Of a DNA stretch of 64,000 nt, positions 35,293 to 43,875 are shown piece by piece (position 1 is the stretch's first letter; each line of letters starts with the position of its first letter). The notes below the pieces were generated by a model that saw only the letters and a list, made by a program, of their open reading frames with translations, had not been told where the DNA came from and searched no databases. The position numbers were made by a program, and so were the translations under genes. Location: the NCBI RefSeq assembly GCF_004795915.1, contig NZ_CP039253.1:2976001-3040000 (forward strand), given 5' to 3'. This stretch comes from Rhodococcus sp. PAMC28707 (lineage in GTDB: Bacteria; Actinomycetota; Actinomycetes; Mycobacteriales; Mycobacteriaceae).

Positions 35293-35646
35293 TCAGTCGT
35301 TCTCCGCCCCCACGATCTCGAGCGCAGCAGGCGTAACCGGGTCGAGGGCGTCGTCGAAGTCGTGGTGCTTTTCAACGTAAGCGGCGACGTACGAGCACGC
35401 CGGGACGATGCGCTTTCCGTCGGCTTGCGTGCGGCTCAACGCAGCGGAAACGACCTTTGCAGCGAGGCCCTGTCCGGAATGCTGATCGTCAATTTCGGTG
35501 TGATGGAAAATCCGCTGGTTGTCGGTATCGATGTAGGCCGCGAACCCGGCGCGCTGCCCGTCCACATGGATTTCGTAACGGTGGTGATCGGGAGCATCGA
35601 CTATTGTCGGCCCGTGGCCGTCGTTGTTTTGGTCTCCATTGGTCAT
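35293..35646 (-). CDS. GNAT-fold N-acetyltransferase of the short YidJ/NatD1 type
   Basis: This 117-residue protein starts MTNGDQNNDGHGPTIVDAPDHHRYEIHVDGQRAGFAAYID. It ends with the acetyl-CoA-binding stretch HHTEIDDQHSGQGLAAKVVSAAL and IVPACSYVAAYVEKH. This is the short YidJ-type fold (no N-terminal beta1-alpha1 of full GNATs). Substrate unknown. The 202 bp between the ligase and this gene hold no coding sequence that I can support. Confidence 0.83.
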   Translation of the reverse strand: MTNGDQNNDGHGPTIVDAPDHHRYEIHVDGQRAGFAAYIDTDNQRIFHHTEIDDQHSGQGLAAKVVSAALSRTQADGKRIVPACSYVAAYVEKHHDFDDALDPVTPAALEIVGAEND

Positions 35647-35720
35647 GATCCCACTATGCCCCAGAATGCCGGGCCGTCGTCCGAATCGGCATCCCGGATG
35701 TCACGAGATGAGGGTCGGTT

Positions 35721-36692
35721 ATGAGTAACCTGGAAGCCTCGCCGCAGGAGTTGTCGTGTGAATCGCGCCCTGATCGAGTAGTGCAAGTTCTGGAGGCACG
35801 GGAAGTCCCGTTGGGTGGTCCTCGCGCGATGACTGTTCGGCGCACTCTGCCGCAGCGCGCTCGATCATTGATCGGGGCATGGTGTTTCGTGGATCACTAC
35901 GGGCCCGATGACGTCTCTACCGGAGTTGGCATGCGGGTCCCGGGTCATCCGCATACCGGGCTGCAGACCGTGTCGTGGCTTTTTCACGGTGAGATCGGGC
36001 ATCGTGACACCACTGGAACCCACGCGATGGTCCGCCCCGGTGAATTGAACGTGATGACTGCGGGCACAGGAATAGCGCATTCGGAATTCTCGACACCGAA
36101 CACCTCCGTCCTGCACGGTGTGCAGTTGTGGATCGCATTGCCGGCCGATCATCGGTTCACCGAACCTGCATTTCACCATTACGTTCCGCCGATAGTCGAG
36201 CACGACGGGGTGCGTGCCGCGGTCTTTCTGGGATCACTGTTCGGCCAGACGTCGCCGGTCGAAATGTTCAGCCCCTTGGTTGGAGCCGAGATCATCGTGC
36301 CGGCCGGGAGCAGTGCCCGCCTCGATGTCGATGTCACGTTCGAACACGGCGTCCTCGTCGACAAGGGTGAGATCACCGTGTCCGGCGTAGCAGCCACCAC
36401 CGGGCAATTGATCTATCACGAGCCCGGGGTCGAGACGATCACCGTGCACGCATCCGCAGATGTCGACGTCCGACTTCTGCTCCTCGGAGGCGAACCACTG
36501 AACGAGCGAATCATCATGTGGTGGAACCTCATCGGGCGCAGTCACGAGGAGATAGTCCAGTTCCGCGCGGAGTGGGAGCAGGCGCGTCGGGACACTTCGC
36601 CCACCACGCAGTACGGGGCATTCCCCGCAGAATGGGAAAGCACGCTGCCTGCACCGGAATTGCCGAACACCCGGTTGCAACCGCGCTCATGA
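35721..36692 (+). CDS. Pirin family protein
   Basis: This 323-residue bicupin has the N-terminal pirin signature WCFVDHYGPDD...HPHTGLQTVSWLFHGEIGHRD, with metal-binding His/His and later His/Glu (IAHSEF). Pirins bind Fe and act as quercetinases or redox co-regulators. The C-terminus is longer than minimal pirins. It closes the accessory block; a hairpin-forming repeat follows before gpmA. Confidence 0.9.
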   Translation: MSNLEASPQELSCESRPDRVVQVLEAREVPLGGPRAMTVRRTLPQRARSLIGAWCFVDHYGPDDVSTGVGMRVPGHPHTGLQTVSWLFHGEIGHRDTTGTHAMVRPGELNVMTAGTGIAHSEFSTPNTSVLHGVQLWIALPADHRFTEPAFHHYVPPIVEHDGVRAAVFLGSLFGQTSPVEMFSPLVGAEIIVPAGSSARLDVDVTFEHGVLVDKGEITVSGVAATTGQLIYHEPGVETITVHASADVDVRLLLLGGEPLNERIIMWWNLIGRSHEEIVQFRAEWEQARRDTSPTTQYGAFPAEWESTLPAPELPNTRLQPRS

Positions 36693-36796
36693 GATGGCGT
36701 CGGGCGAACCGTCGGCAGAGGCCGAGCGTGTACGAGTGAATCGGCGTCAGTGCGACGCAGTGCTACTGAACCAGCAGCGTGTGACGCGCACGCGGC

Positions 36797-36887
36797 GGAC
36801 CGAACACCCTTTTTGCAAACCCCGCACAATTGCTCGCGGCTCGGACCTGAATGTGGCGCGCAGGTCGGTAAAAAGGGTGTCCGGTCC
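36797..36887. repeat. 18-bp inverted repeat (one mismatch) with T5/A5 tips, between pirin and gpmA
   Basis: GGACCGAACACCCTTTTT (36797-36814) and AAAAAGGGTGTCCGGTCC (36870-36887) pair with a single mismatch, around a 55-base spacer. The spacer itself contains GACCTG/CAGGTC arms. The 236-bp gap has no gene. It may end transcription on either strand or be a dispersed palindromic element. Confidence 0.7.
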
Positions 36888-36928
36888 ACGCGCGCCAACT
36901 GTTGCGCGGTTCATGAGAAACTGACCTC

Positions 36929-37684
36929 ATGAGTATCGGAACCTTGATTCTGCTCCGCCACGGCGAGAGTGAATGGAACTTCTCCAACCAGTTCACCGGG
37001 TGGGTCGACGTCCGCTTGACGGACAAGGGAGAGGCCGAAGGCAAGCGTGCCGGCGAGCTCCTTGTCGACGCGAACCTGCTGCCCGACGTGCTGTACACCT
37101 CCTTACTGCGTCGAGCGATCAGCACGGCGAACCTCGCGCTCGACGCGGCGGATCGGCATTGGATACCCGTCGTTCGTGACTGGCGCCTCAACGAGCGTCA
37201 CTACGGTGCGCTGCAGGGGTTGAACAAGGCGGAGACCAAGGACAAGTACGGCGACGAGCAGTTCATGCTGTGGCGTCGTAGCTACGACACGCCGCCGCCC
37301 GCGATCGAAGCCGGCAGCAAATACAGCCAGGACGCGGACCCGCGCTACGCCGACCTGCCGACCGTACCGCTGACCGAATGCCTGAAAGACGTCGTCGACC
37401 GGCTGATCCCGTACTTCGAGGACACCATCGTCGCCGAGCTGAAGGCAGGCAAGAACGTTCTGGTCGCGGCGCACGGCAACTCGTTGCGGGCGCTGGTGAA
37501 GTATCTCGACGAGATTTCCGACGCCGACATCGCGGCATTGAACATTCCTACCGGCATCCCGCTGCGCTACGACTTCGAAGCCGGCGAGGGCAAACTGGTA
37601 CCGAGCAACCCAGGCGGAACATACCTGGACCCCGAAGCAGCGGCAGCAGGAGCGGCAGCCGTCGCCAATCAGGGCGGAAAATAG
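36929..37684 (+). CDS. gpmA: 2,3-bisphosphoglycerate-dependent phosphoglycerate mutase
   Basis: This 251-residue enzyme has the phospho-His motif [10 protein letters not shown] (His11), [16 protein letters not shown], and the second His in [16 protein letters not shown]. It interconverts 3- and 2-phosphoglycerate in glycolysis/gluconeogenesis. ATG 36929 has no Shine-Dalgarno but sits in a 7-bp-armed dyad (TCATGAG...CTCATGA). It resumes the conserved gene order (Rv0489) and precedes senX3-regX3. Confidence 0.95.
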   Translation: MSIGTLILLRHGESEWNFSNQFTGWVDVRLTDKGEAEGKRAGELLVDANLLPDVLYTSLLRRAISTANLALDAADRHWIPVVRDWRLNERHYGALQGLNKAETKDKYGDEQFMLWRRSYDTPPPAIEAGSKYSQDADPRYADLPTVPLTECLKDVVDRLIPYFEDTIVAELKAGKNVLVAAHGNSLRALVKYLDEISDADIAALNIPTGIPLRYDFEAGEGKLVPSNPGGTYLDPEAAAAGAAAVANQGGK

Positions 37685-37834
37685 GACCTTCGGCGGTTCG
37701 TCGGCTCCATTCGGTGACCGATACCCCGAACTCCAGATGAACGGTCGAAGAACACTGTCGCCGAGAGCGGTTGCCACCAGGGGAATGCCTGCGCCCTGGC
37801 TAGACGAGCTCCGCATCGAACGTACGATTCCGGT

Positions 37835-39010
37835 GTGAGTGTTGCATCGGCTGTGCTGCTGGCTATCGCAGCGGCCTTCGTTGGGTACCTCGTCGGCGGT
37901 GTTCTGATTCCGTACCTCGCGACTCGGCATTCGGCGCGGACACGTGCGGCATCGGGATTGACGATGCCGCAGGTGCTGGACCTGATCATTCTCGCGTCGG
38001 AGAGCGGCATCGCCGTCGTCGACAGATTCCACGACGTCGTCCTGTCGAATCCGAGGGCGGAGGAGCTCGGCCTGGTGCGCAATCGACTCATCGACCCTCG
38101 TGCCTGGGAAGCCGCACAGAAGGTCCTCGGTGACGGGAATCCCGTCGAGGTCGACATCAGTTCGAAGGAAGCCCGGACGACGACGAGCCGGGACCGGATG
38201 GCGGTGCGGTGCGTGGCTCGGCTGCTGAGCAAAGAGGACCAACGTTTCGTTGTCCTGTTCGCCGACGACGACTCCGAGCAGGCCCGGATGGAAGCGACGC
38301 GTAGGGACTTCGTCGCCAACGTCAGTCACGAATTGAAGACACCCGTCGGTGCGATGAGCCTGCTGGCCGAAGCACTACTCGAATCCGCAGACGACCCCGA
38401 CTCGGTCCGGCATTTCGGCGGTAAAGTCGTCGCCGAATCCAAGAGGCTGGGCAGCATGGTGAGCGAGCTGATCGCACTCTCTCGCCTGCAGGGCGCCGAA
38501 AGGCTCCCCGACCTCGACGTCGTGGATGTCGATACCGTCGTCAACCAAGCCCTCGATCGGTCGAAGCTCGCATCGGAGAACGCCGGACTCAGCGTCACCA
38601 CGGACCACCCGAGCGGCCTCGAAGTGCTGGGGGACCAGGCGCTACTCGTGACGGCCCTCGCCAACCTGATTCAGAACGCGATCGCATATTCGCCCGATGG
38701 CTCACCGGTCTCGGTGAGTCGAGGTCTTCGTGGCTCGAATGTTGCGTTTGCGGTTACGGATCGGGGAATCGGCATCGCCAAGGAAGACCAGGAGCGGGTC
38801 TTCGAGCGATTCTTCCGTGTCGACAAAGCGCGTTCGAGAGCCACCGGCGGCACCGGCCTCGGTCTGGCGATCGCCAAACACGTCGCAGCCAACCACAACG
38901 GCAGTCTTTCGTTGTGGAGCAAGCTCGGCACCGGATCCACCTTCACCCTGCAGATCCCGGCTTACTTCGAAGAAGACGACCCTGCGTCGACAGAAAGAGA
39001 GACACAGTGA
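37835..39010 (+). CDS. senX3: Sensor histidine kinase SenX3
   Basis: This 391-residue kinase starts at GTG 37835. Two N-terminal membrane helices are seen ([21 protein letters not shown] as one long hairpin), followed by a PAS-like domain ([23 protein letters not shown]). The phospho-acceptor His165 lies in NVSHELKTP. The HATPase domain has N, G1 (DRGIGIA), F (FERFFRV) and G2 ([12 protein letters not shown]) boxes. With RegX3 it senses phosphate starvation through the Pst/PhoU system. Its stop overlaps the regX3 start. No clear RegX3 box was seen in the 150 bp upstream. Confidence 0.95.
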   Translation: MSVASAVLLAIAAAFVGYLVGGVLIPYLATRHSARTRAASGLTMPQVLDLIILASESGIAVVDRFHDVVLSNPRAEELGLVRNRLIDPRAWEAAQKVLGDGNPVEVDISSKEARTTTSRDRMAVRCVARLLSKEDQRFVVLFADDDSEQARMEATRRDFVANVSHELKTPVGAMSLLAEALLESADDPDSVRHFGGKVVAESKRLGSMVSELIALSRLQGAERLPDLDVVDVDTVVNQALDRSKLASENAGLSVTTDHPSGLEVLGDQALLVTALANLIQNAIAYSPDGSPVSVSRGLRGSNVAFAVTDRGIGIAKEDQERVFERFFRVDKARSRATGGTGLGLAIAKHVAANHNGSLSLWSKLGTGSTFTLQIPAYFEEDDPASTERETQ

Positions 39011-39696
39011 CCAACGTGCTTATCGTCGAGGACGAGGAATCGTTGGCCGAACCTTTGGCCTTCATTCTCCGGAAAGAGGGTTTCGAGGTCACCGTCGCCG
39101 TAGACGGCCCTTCGGCGCTCGCAGAATTCGATCGGGCAGGCGCGGACATCGTGCTCCTCGACCTGATGCTTCCCGGCATGAGCGGAACGGACGTCTGCAA
39201 GCAACTGCGTTCGCGTTCAGGTGTTCCCGTCATCATGGTGACCGCGCGTGACAGTGAGATCGACAAGGTGGTCGGGCTCGAACTCGGCGCGGACGACTAC
39301 GTCACCAAGCCTTACTCCGCCAGAGAGTTGATCGCACGTATCCGCGCGGTGTTGCGTCGGGGCAACGATGCCGAGCTGGACGGCATCGTCGACACCGGCG
39401 TGCTGGAAGCGGGGCCGGTTCGCATGGACGTCGAACGGCACGTAGTGCTGGTGAACACCGAGCAGATCACGTTGCCGCTCAAGGAATTCGACTTGCTCGA
39501 ATATTTGCTGCGCAACTCCGGGCGGGTACTCACCCGCGGTCAGTTGATCGATCGGGTGTGGGGTGCGGACTACGTCGGCGACACCAAAACCCTTGATGTG
39601 CATGTGAAGCGGCTGCGATCGAAGATCGAGCAAGATCCGGCCAAACCTGAACGCCTCGTCACCGTGCGCGGGTTGGGTTACAAACTCGAGGGCTAG
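39007..39696 (+). CDS. regX3: Response regulator RegX3 (OmpR/PhoB family)
   Basis: GTG 39007 overlaps the senX3 stop (GTGA), giving 229 residues. The receiver has phospho-acceptor Asp52 ([10 protein letters not shown]), Lys in [14 protein letters not shown], and a C-terminal winged helix ([31 protein letters not shown]...RGLGYKLEG). It controls phosphate-starvation genes as PhoB does. It converges with the DUF3109 gene, with a 13-bp-stem terminator between. Confidence 0.96.
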   Translation: MTNVLIVEDEESLAEPLAFILRKEGFEVTVAVDGPSALAEFDRAGADIVLLDLMLPGMSGTDVCKQLRSRSGVPVIMVTARDSEIDKVVGLELGADDYVTKPYSARELIARIRAVLRRGNDAELDGIVDTGVLEAGPVRMDVERHVVLVNTEQITLPLKEFDLLEYLLRNSGRVLTRGQLIDRVWGADYVGDTKTLDVHVKRLRSKIEQDPAKPERLVTVRGLGYKLEG

Positions 39697-39712
39697 ACGA
39701 CCCTGTCGTAGA

Positions 39713-39749
39713 CGAGTGGAAGTGCTTGTCCGCGGAGCATTTCCACTCG
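39713..39749. terminator. Bidirectional hairpin between regX3 and the DUF3109-like gene
   Basis: CGAGTGGAAGTGC (39713-39725) pairs with GCATTTCCACTCG (39737-39749), 13 bp with one G-T wobble, loop of 11. It lies 16 bp after the regX3 stop and 7 bp before the convergent stop. Confidence 0.75.
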
Positions 39750-39756
39750 CCTGGGA

Positions 39757-40590
39757 CTACTTGGTCCGCTGTGCCTCGCGGGTTGCCGGGTGGACCGCGA
39801 TGAGGCCCAATCCTCGACGACGCTTGCACAGCGACGCCAACTCGTCGTACGCGGGCTTTCCGAGCATCTCGGTCAGTTCGGGCTTGTACGACTCGAAAAC
39901 CTGCTTCTCTCCGACGTGCGCATCGGGAGAGCCGGAGCAGTACCAGGAAAGGTCGTGACCGCCCTCGCCCCATCCGCGACGGTCGTATTCGCCGATGGTC
40001 GTCTTGAGGATCTCGGTGCCGTCTGGCCGGGTGATCCAATCCTGCGTGCGGCGGATAGGCAGTTGCCAGCACACGTCGGGTTTGACCTCGAGCGGCTCGA
40101 TGCCTTTGCGTAGGGCCATCGAGTGCAGCGCGCAGCCGATGCCGCCGGCGAATCCGGGGCGGTTCTGGAAAATGCACGCACCCTTGTACCGACGTGTGCG
40201 CAGCGATTGCTCGTCGTCGAGGTCGTCGAGTTCGACGTAACCCTTCTTCCCGAGCCCCTTGTCCATCAGTTGCCAGTCTTCCGGCGTGAGCAACTTCACG
40301 GACTCGTCGAGCTTGCGCTTGTCGTCGTCATCGGACAGGAAGGCGCCATGTGAGCAACAACCGTCGTCCGGGCGACCGGCAACCGTGCCCTGACAGGCAG
40401 GAGTACCGAATACACACGTCCAGTTGGACAGAAGCCATGTCAGATCGGCCGCAATGATGTGCTCGGCGTTGTCGGGATCGGGAAATTCCACCCATTCGCG
40501 AGGAAAATCCAGATCAACTTCTGCAGCAAAAGTCTGCTGCCCACTACCTGGTGTCACAAGAGAGGACGGTAGACCCAGTACCGTGGTCAT
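39757..40590 (-). CDS. Cys-rich conserved protein, DUF3109/YkgJ-like (Rv0495c homologue)
   Basis: This 277-residue protein holds many Cys residues in an Fe-S or zinc pattern: [33 protein letters not shown] and PDVCW, WYCSGS. This resembles the YkgJ/DUF3109 family, thought to bind a metal or cluster. No signal peptide. Its start at ATG 40590 abuts the divergent ppx remnant's start at 40591 with no gap, so both promoters lie inside the opposite gene or the messages are leaderless. Function unknown. Confidence 0.8.
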   Translation of the reverse strand: MTTVLGLPSSLVTPGSGQQTFAAEVDLDFPREWVEFPDPDNAEHIIAADLTWLLSNWTCVFGTPACQGTVAGRPDDGCCSHGAFLSDDDDKRKLDESVKLLTPEDWQLMDKGLGKKGYVELDDLDDEQSLRTRRYKGACIFQNRPGFAGGIGCALHSMALRKGIEPLEVKPDVCWQLPIRRTQDWITRPDGTEILKTTIGEYDRRGWGEGGHDLSWYCSGSPDAHVGEKQVFESYKPELTEMLGKPAYDELASLCKRRRGLGLIAVHPATREAQRTK

Positions 40591-41013
40591 GTGCGATTAG
40601 GGGTGCTCGACGTCGGAAGCAACACCACACATCCATCGGTGATGGATGAGATTGTCGGTGGCTTCCCCGATCCTGAACTTCCCGCAAGCGAACGCTTCGA
40701 CGTTCTGCGGGGTGGGCTCGAATCGGAACTGCCGACGGATTTACCGGCTGCGGGCGAGGCGGACCGTACGGTGGGAACGTCGAGGACGTTTCGATCGTTG
40801 GTCCGAAGGCCGGGCGCGGACCGTGCAGGATGGGGATGCGTCGGTGTCGATCGGTCACCACAGTCGGTGTCAGGAGCTTTGGTAGCGGAGGCGAGCATGC
40901 GAGCACTGTCGATCGACCCGATCGAAATCCGTCCGAGGGCGCTGAGGGAAGGTTTGATTGTGCGGAAGCTGGACACCGAAACGACCGGCGATCCGGTAGT
41001 GAGTTCGAAATGA
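40591..41013 (+). pseudogene. Internally deleted Ppx/GppA exopolyphosphatase remnant (Rv0496-like)
   Basis: The 140-codon frame begins [12 protein letters not shown], the Ppx/GppA start, and ends GALVAEASMRALSIDPIEI...LREGLIVRKLD, the Ppx/GppA tail. A full protein has about 320-345 residues. After residue 12 the ASKHA phosphate-binding and catalytic core (about 170 residues) is missing; the sequence resumes near PDPELPASERFDVLRGGLES, then TSRTFRSL. A second gap of about 35 residues follows. The reading frame survived both losses, and its stop still overlaps the next gene's ATG (ATGA). The enzyme cannot be active. Compare the full-length Ppx/GppA expected in relatives. Confidence 0.8.
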
Positions 41014-42299
41014 CGAGCAACAACGCAAATCCGGAGGACACCGGGCAGATCTCCGTTGCCGAGCTACTCGCGCGGAACGGTCAGAAGTCGAACCTCAATT
41101 CGGGTGGACGCCGCCGTCGAGGCGTCAAGGGCGGTATCTCCGTCGCCGAGTTGACCGGGGAAATTCCCGTCGTGCGCGACGAACCGGTCTCTGCCGAAGC
41201 GCCGGTCGTCGAACCTCCGCGTGCCGCCCTGCCGTCACCGCAGCCGACGCCCAAGCCTCAGTTTCAGCAATCGACTCGCAGGCAGCAGGAGCCGGAACTG
41301 TTGTCGGGATCGACGACAGCTGCAGCCGATCTGCTCAATCAAGCTCACGACGAGAACGAGCGTCGGCCTTACGAGTCGGCGGCCACTCAGCGACCGGTGC
41401 CGGTCCGTTCGCGTCAAGCACCAGTGTCGCGTCAAGAAACAGTGTCGCGCCAAGAAACAGTGTCGCGTCAAGAAACAGTGTCGCGTCAAGAAACAGTAGG
41501 GAAGCCGAACCAGGAAGCTGAACCGGTCGAGCGCAGTTCCCGCACTTCAGGCTTCGTTCAACGCAGCCGGTTCTCACGCATCGAAGCAGATGCTGTTCCG
41601 AAGACCGTCGCGGTCGACGAGCCGTCGCAGGCTCGGCCGCGTGCGGCCGATCAGCCCAGCACAGCCGCGATGCCAGCGCAGTCGCGACCGCAACTCTCCG
41701 ACCCGGTCCGGCCCAGGACGCCACTGAACCCGGTCGTGGCAGCTGAAAAGAAGTCGGTCGAAAAGAAATCACCGGAAGCTGAAAAGAAGACGGCGGCGTC
41801 GCCCGCTGCAGCACCGACACCGGATGCGAAGCCGAAGCTCGGAAGAGCGTTCGAGCGGCGCGCAGCATCGAAGCCCGACGACGCTGTGACCGAGGTGACC
41901 GATGCCGTCAAGGTTCGACCGGTCGACAAGAAGGTCGGACCGGTCGTCGAGAAGGTTGAGAAGGACCAGGTAGTCCCCGAAGATGACCTCGCGACGGAGG
42001 CCGCGGACGCCTCGAAGGAACGATCCGACAAGAAGAACGCTGCCAAGCAGTGGCTCGCACTCGCAGGTCAGGGCGCCGTCGCAATCGTGGTGGGCGCACT
42101 CTTGTTCAAGGGCTTCGAGAAGCTCTGGGACATGCTGCCGTGGGTTGCCCTGATATTGGCAGTTCTCGTCATCGTCGGGTTGGTAGCCGTGGTGCGAATT
42201 CTGCGTCGAACCGACGATTTGCTCAGCATGGTGATAGCCATAGCGGTCGGGGTGTTCGTGACATTGGGACCGCTGGCTTTCCAATTGAGTACGGGCTGA
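41010..42299 (+). CDS. Pro/Gln-rich protein with C-terminal membrane helices (Rv0497 homologue)
   Basis: From ATG 41010 the product is 429 residues; the upstream frame is the ppx remnant in another phase. It has a conserved start (QISVAELLARNG...RRRRGVKGGISVAELTGEIPVV), a long disordered Pro/Glu/Lys region, a four-unit repeat SRQETV and three C-terminal membrane segments (LAGQGAVAIVVGALLF, LPWVALILAVLVIVGLVAVV, VIAIAVGVFVTLGPLAF). Its role is unknown. Translational coupling to ppx is kept. Confidence 0.8.
   Translation: MTSNNANPEDTGQISVAELLARNGQKSNLNSGGRRRRGVKGGISVAELTGEIPVVRDEPVSAEAPVVEPPRAALPSPQPTPKPQFQQSTRRQQEPELLSGSTTAAADLLNQAHDENERRPYESAATQRPVPVRSRQAPVSRQETVSRQETVSRQETVSRQETVGKPNQEAEPVERSSRTSGFVQRSRFSRIEADAVPKTVAVDEPSQARPRAADQPSTAAMPAQSRPQLSDPVRPRTPLNPVVAAEKKSVEKKSPEAEKKTAASPAAAPTPDAKPKLGRAFERRAASKPDDAVTEVTDAVKVRPVDKKVGPVVEKVEKDQVVPEDDLATEAADASKERSDKKNAAKQWLALAGQGAVAIVVGALLFKGFEKLWDMLPWVALILAVLVIVGLVAVVRILRRTDDLLSMVIAIAVGVFVTLGPLAFQLSTG
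41425..41496 (+). repeat. Four tandem 18-bp units in the Rv0497-like gene
   Basis: TGTCGCGTCAAGAAACAG recurs at 41425, 41443, 41461 and 41479 (one substitution in unit 2; a degenerate unit precedes). It encodes SRQETV repeats and keeps the frame, so copy-number change is tolerated. Confidence 0.95.
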
Positions 42300-42300
42300 G

Positions 42301-43152
42301 TTGACAGTGGCGCCGAAAGGTTTGGTAGCAGTCGGATTGTCCACAGCTTCGGTGTATCCGCAAAACACCGAAGCGGCGTTTCGCTATGCGGCAGAGCTCG
42401 GCTACGACGGCATCGAGCTGATGGTGTGGGCCGAATCGGTGAGCCAGGAAGTCGACGCCGTTGCATCGCTCTCTCGTAAGTATTCGATTCCGGTGCAAGC
42501 CATCCATGCCCCTTGCCTGCTGATTTCCCAACGAGTCTGGGGCGCCGACCCGGCCGCAAAACTTGAACGTTCGGTGCAGGCTGCAGAGAAATTGGGTGCC
42601 TCTACAGTCGTGGTGCATCCGCCGTTTCGGTGGCAGCGGAAGTACGCCGACGGATTCGCTGATCAGGTGGCGGACCTCGAGATGGGTTCGGACGTCGTGG
42701 TCGCCGTCGAGAACATGTTCCCGATGCGGGCGGACAGGTTGTTCGGGCGCAAGGAAGGATCTGCGGCGAGACTTCGCAAGCGTGGCGGCCCTGGTGCTGC
42801 GCTATCGGCGTTCGCGCCGTCCTACGACCCGACTGATTCCGGGCACGCGCACTACACGCTGGATCTGTCACATACGGCAACTGCCGGGACCGATGCGTTC
42901 GAGATGATGGATCGCATGGGTGCGGGCCTGGCGCATCTTCATCTGGCCGATGGTAGGGGCGCGTCGGTCGACGAGCATCTCATTCCCGGGCACGGCGAAC
43001 AACCGTGCGCCGAGGTGTGCACGGAGTTGGTTCGTCGCGGTTTTCGCGGGCAGGCCGTCATCGAGATCAATACGCAGAACGCGCGCACGCTGCCCGAACG
43101 AGCGTCGATGCTCGGGCAGGCCTTGGCCTTCGCACGGCGGTATCTCGGGTAG
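42301..43152 (+). CDS. Sugar phosphate isomerase/epimerase-like TIM-barrel protein (Rv0498 homologue)
   Basis: This 283-residue protein starts at TTG 42301, or GTG 42307, right after the previous stop. It has the AP-endonuclease-2/xylose-isomerase-like barrel: LSTASVYPQNTEAAFRYAAELGYDGIEL, VVHPPFRWQRKY, VVAVENMFPMR, LDLSHTATAGTDAF, HLADGRG and the closing VIEINTQNAR. Metal ligands Glu/Asp/His fit this. Substrate unknown. Confidence 0.85.
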   Translation: MTVAPKGLVAVGLSTASVYPQNTEAAFRYAAELGYDGIELMVWAESVSQEVDAVASLSRKYSIPVQAIHAPCLLISQRVWGADPAAKLERSVQAAEKLGASTVVVHPPFRWQRKYADGFADQVADLEMGSDVVVAVENMFPMRADRLFGRKEGSAARLRKRGGPGAALSAFAPSYDPTDSGHAHYTLDLSHTATAGTDAFEMMDRMGAGLAHLHLADGRGASVDEHLIPGHGEQPCAEVCTELVRRGFRGQAVIEINTQNARTLPERASMLGQALAFARRYLG

Positions 43153-43182
43153 TTCGGCTCCCACGGTGAGGTAAAGTTTCCT

Positions 43183-43199
43183 GGATACTACGGCTATCC
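43183..43199. promoter_or_regulatory. Dyad immediately upstream of the MerR gene
   Basis: GGATA (43183-43187), 7 bp, TATCC (43195-43199), ending two bases before ATG 43202. A MerR dimer could bind here to control itself; short arms make this tentative. Confidence 0.4.
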
Positions 43200-43201
43200 A
43201 A

Positions 43202-43849
43202 ATGGTCGAAGCGTCCCATTGGAACGTCGAGGGAGCACCGGTGCGCTCATCCGAGCTCGTCGCCAGATCTGGCGTGCCACTCGCGACGATCAAGTACTAC
43301 CTCCTCGAGGGCCTTCTGATGCCGGGGAAATCCACCAGTGCCACCCAGTCGACGTACGGGGACGATCACCTCGAAAGGCTTTCGCTGATCAAAGCTCTGG
43401 CCGGAGCTGGATTGCCCATCGACAGAATCCGTAACGTGCTGGAGCTGATCGAACACCCCGCAGAATCTCTCTACGAGACATTGGGCAATGCGATCGCCGA
43501 ACTACCGCCAGTGATCGACCACGTGTGCGCGGAGTATCCGCGTGCCGAAGCCGTGTTGGCTAAGCTCGGTCAGATCTACGACCCTTGCTTCGTCGCGGTA
43601 GCGCAGCTGGAACGGGCACTGCAGGCCGCCGAGGACGTCGGCATTCCCATGACGGACCAGCGCCTCACGGCGTACGGCACACACCTTCGGGGGATCGCCG
43701 AAGCCGAGCTGGCGATGATGCCGATTGAATCCACCGCTGCTGCCGTCGAGTACGCGGTATTGGGAACCGCCATCTACGAGCCCGTGATCACCGCCCTGCG
43801 CCGCCTCACACACCAACACCTTGCACAAAAGATCTCCACCCCTCCATGA
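43202..43849 (+). CDS. MerR-family transcriptional regulator
   Basis: This 215-residue protein has an N-terminal MerR HTH (VRSSELVARSGVPLATIKYYLLEGLLMPGKSTSATQSTYGDDHLERLSLIKAL) and a long helical C-terminal part. No Cys cluster for metal sensing is seen. An effector-binding C-domain of the TetR-like type is possible. It starts at ATG 43202 next to a dyad and leads into the thioesterase gene 27 bp on, its likely target. Confidence 0.85.
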   Translation: MVEASHWNVEGAPVRSSELVARSGVPLATIKYYLLEGLLMPGKSTSATQSTYGDDHLERLSLIKALAGAGLPIDRIRNVLELIEHPAESLYETLGNAIAELPPVIDHVCAEYPRAEAVLAKLGQIYDPCFVAVAQLERALQAAEDVGIPMTDQRLTAYGTHLRGIAEAELAMMPIESTAAAVEYAVLGTAIYEPVITALRRLTHQHLAQKISTPP

Positions 43850-43875
43850 CCTCACCCCATCGAAAGGCTCGACCG

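Noticed and set aside
37685-37834. RegX3/PhoB box upstream of senX3
   Set aside because: No GTTCACC-type direct repeats could be found in this gap.
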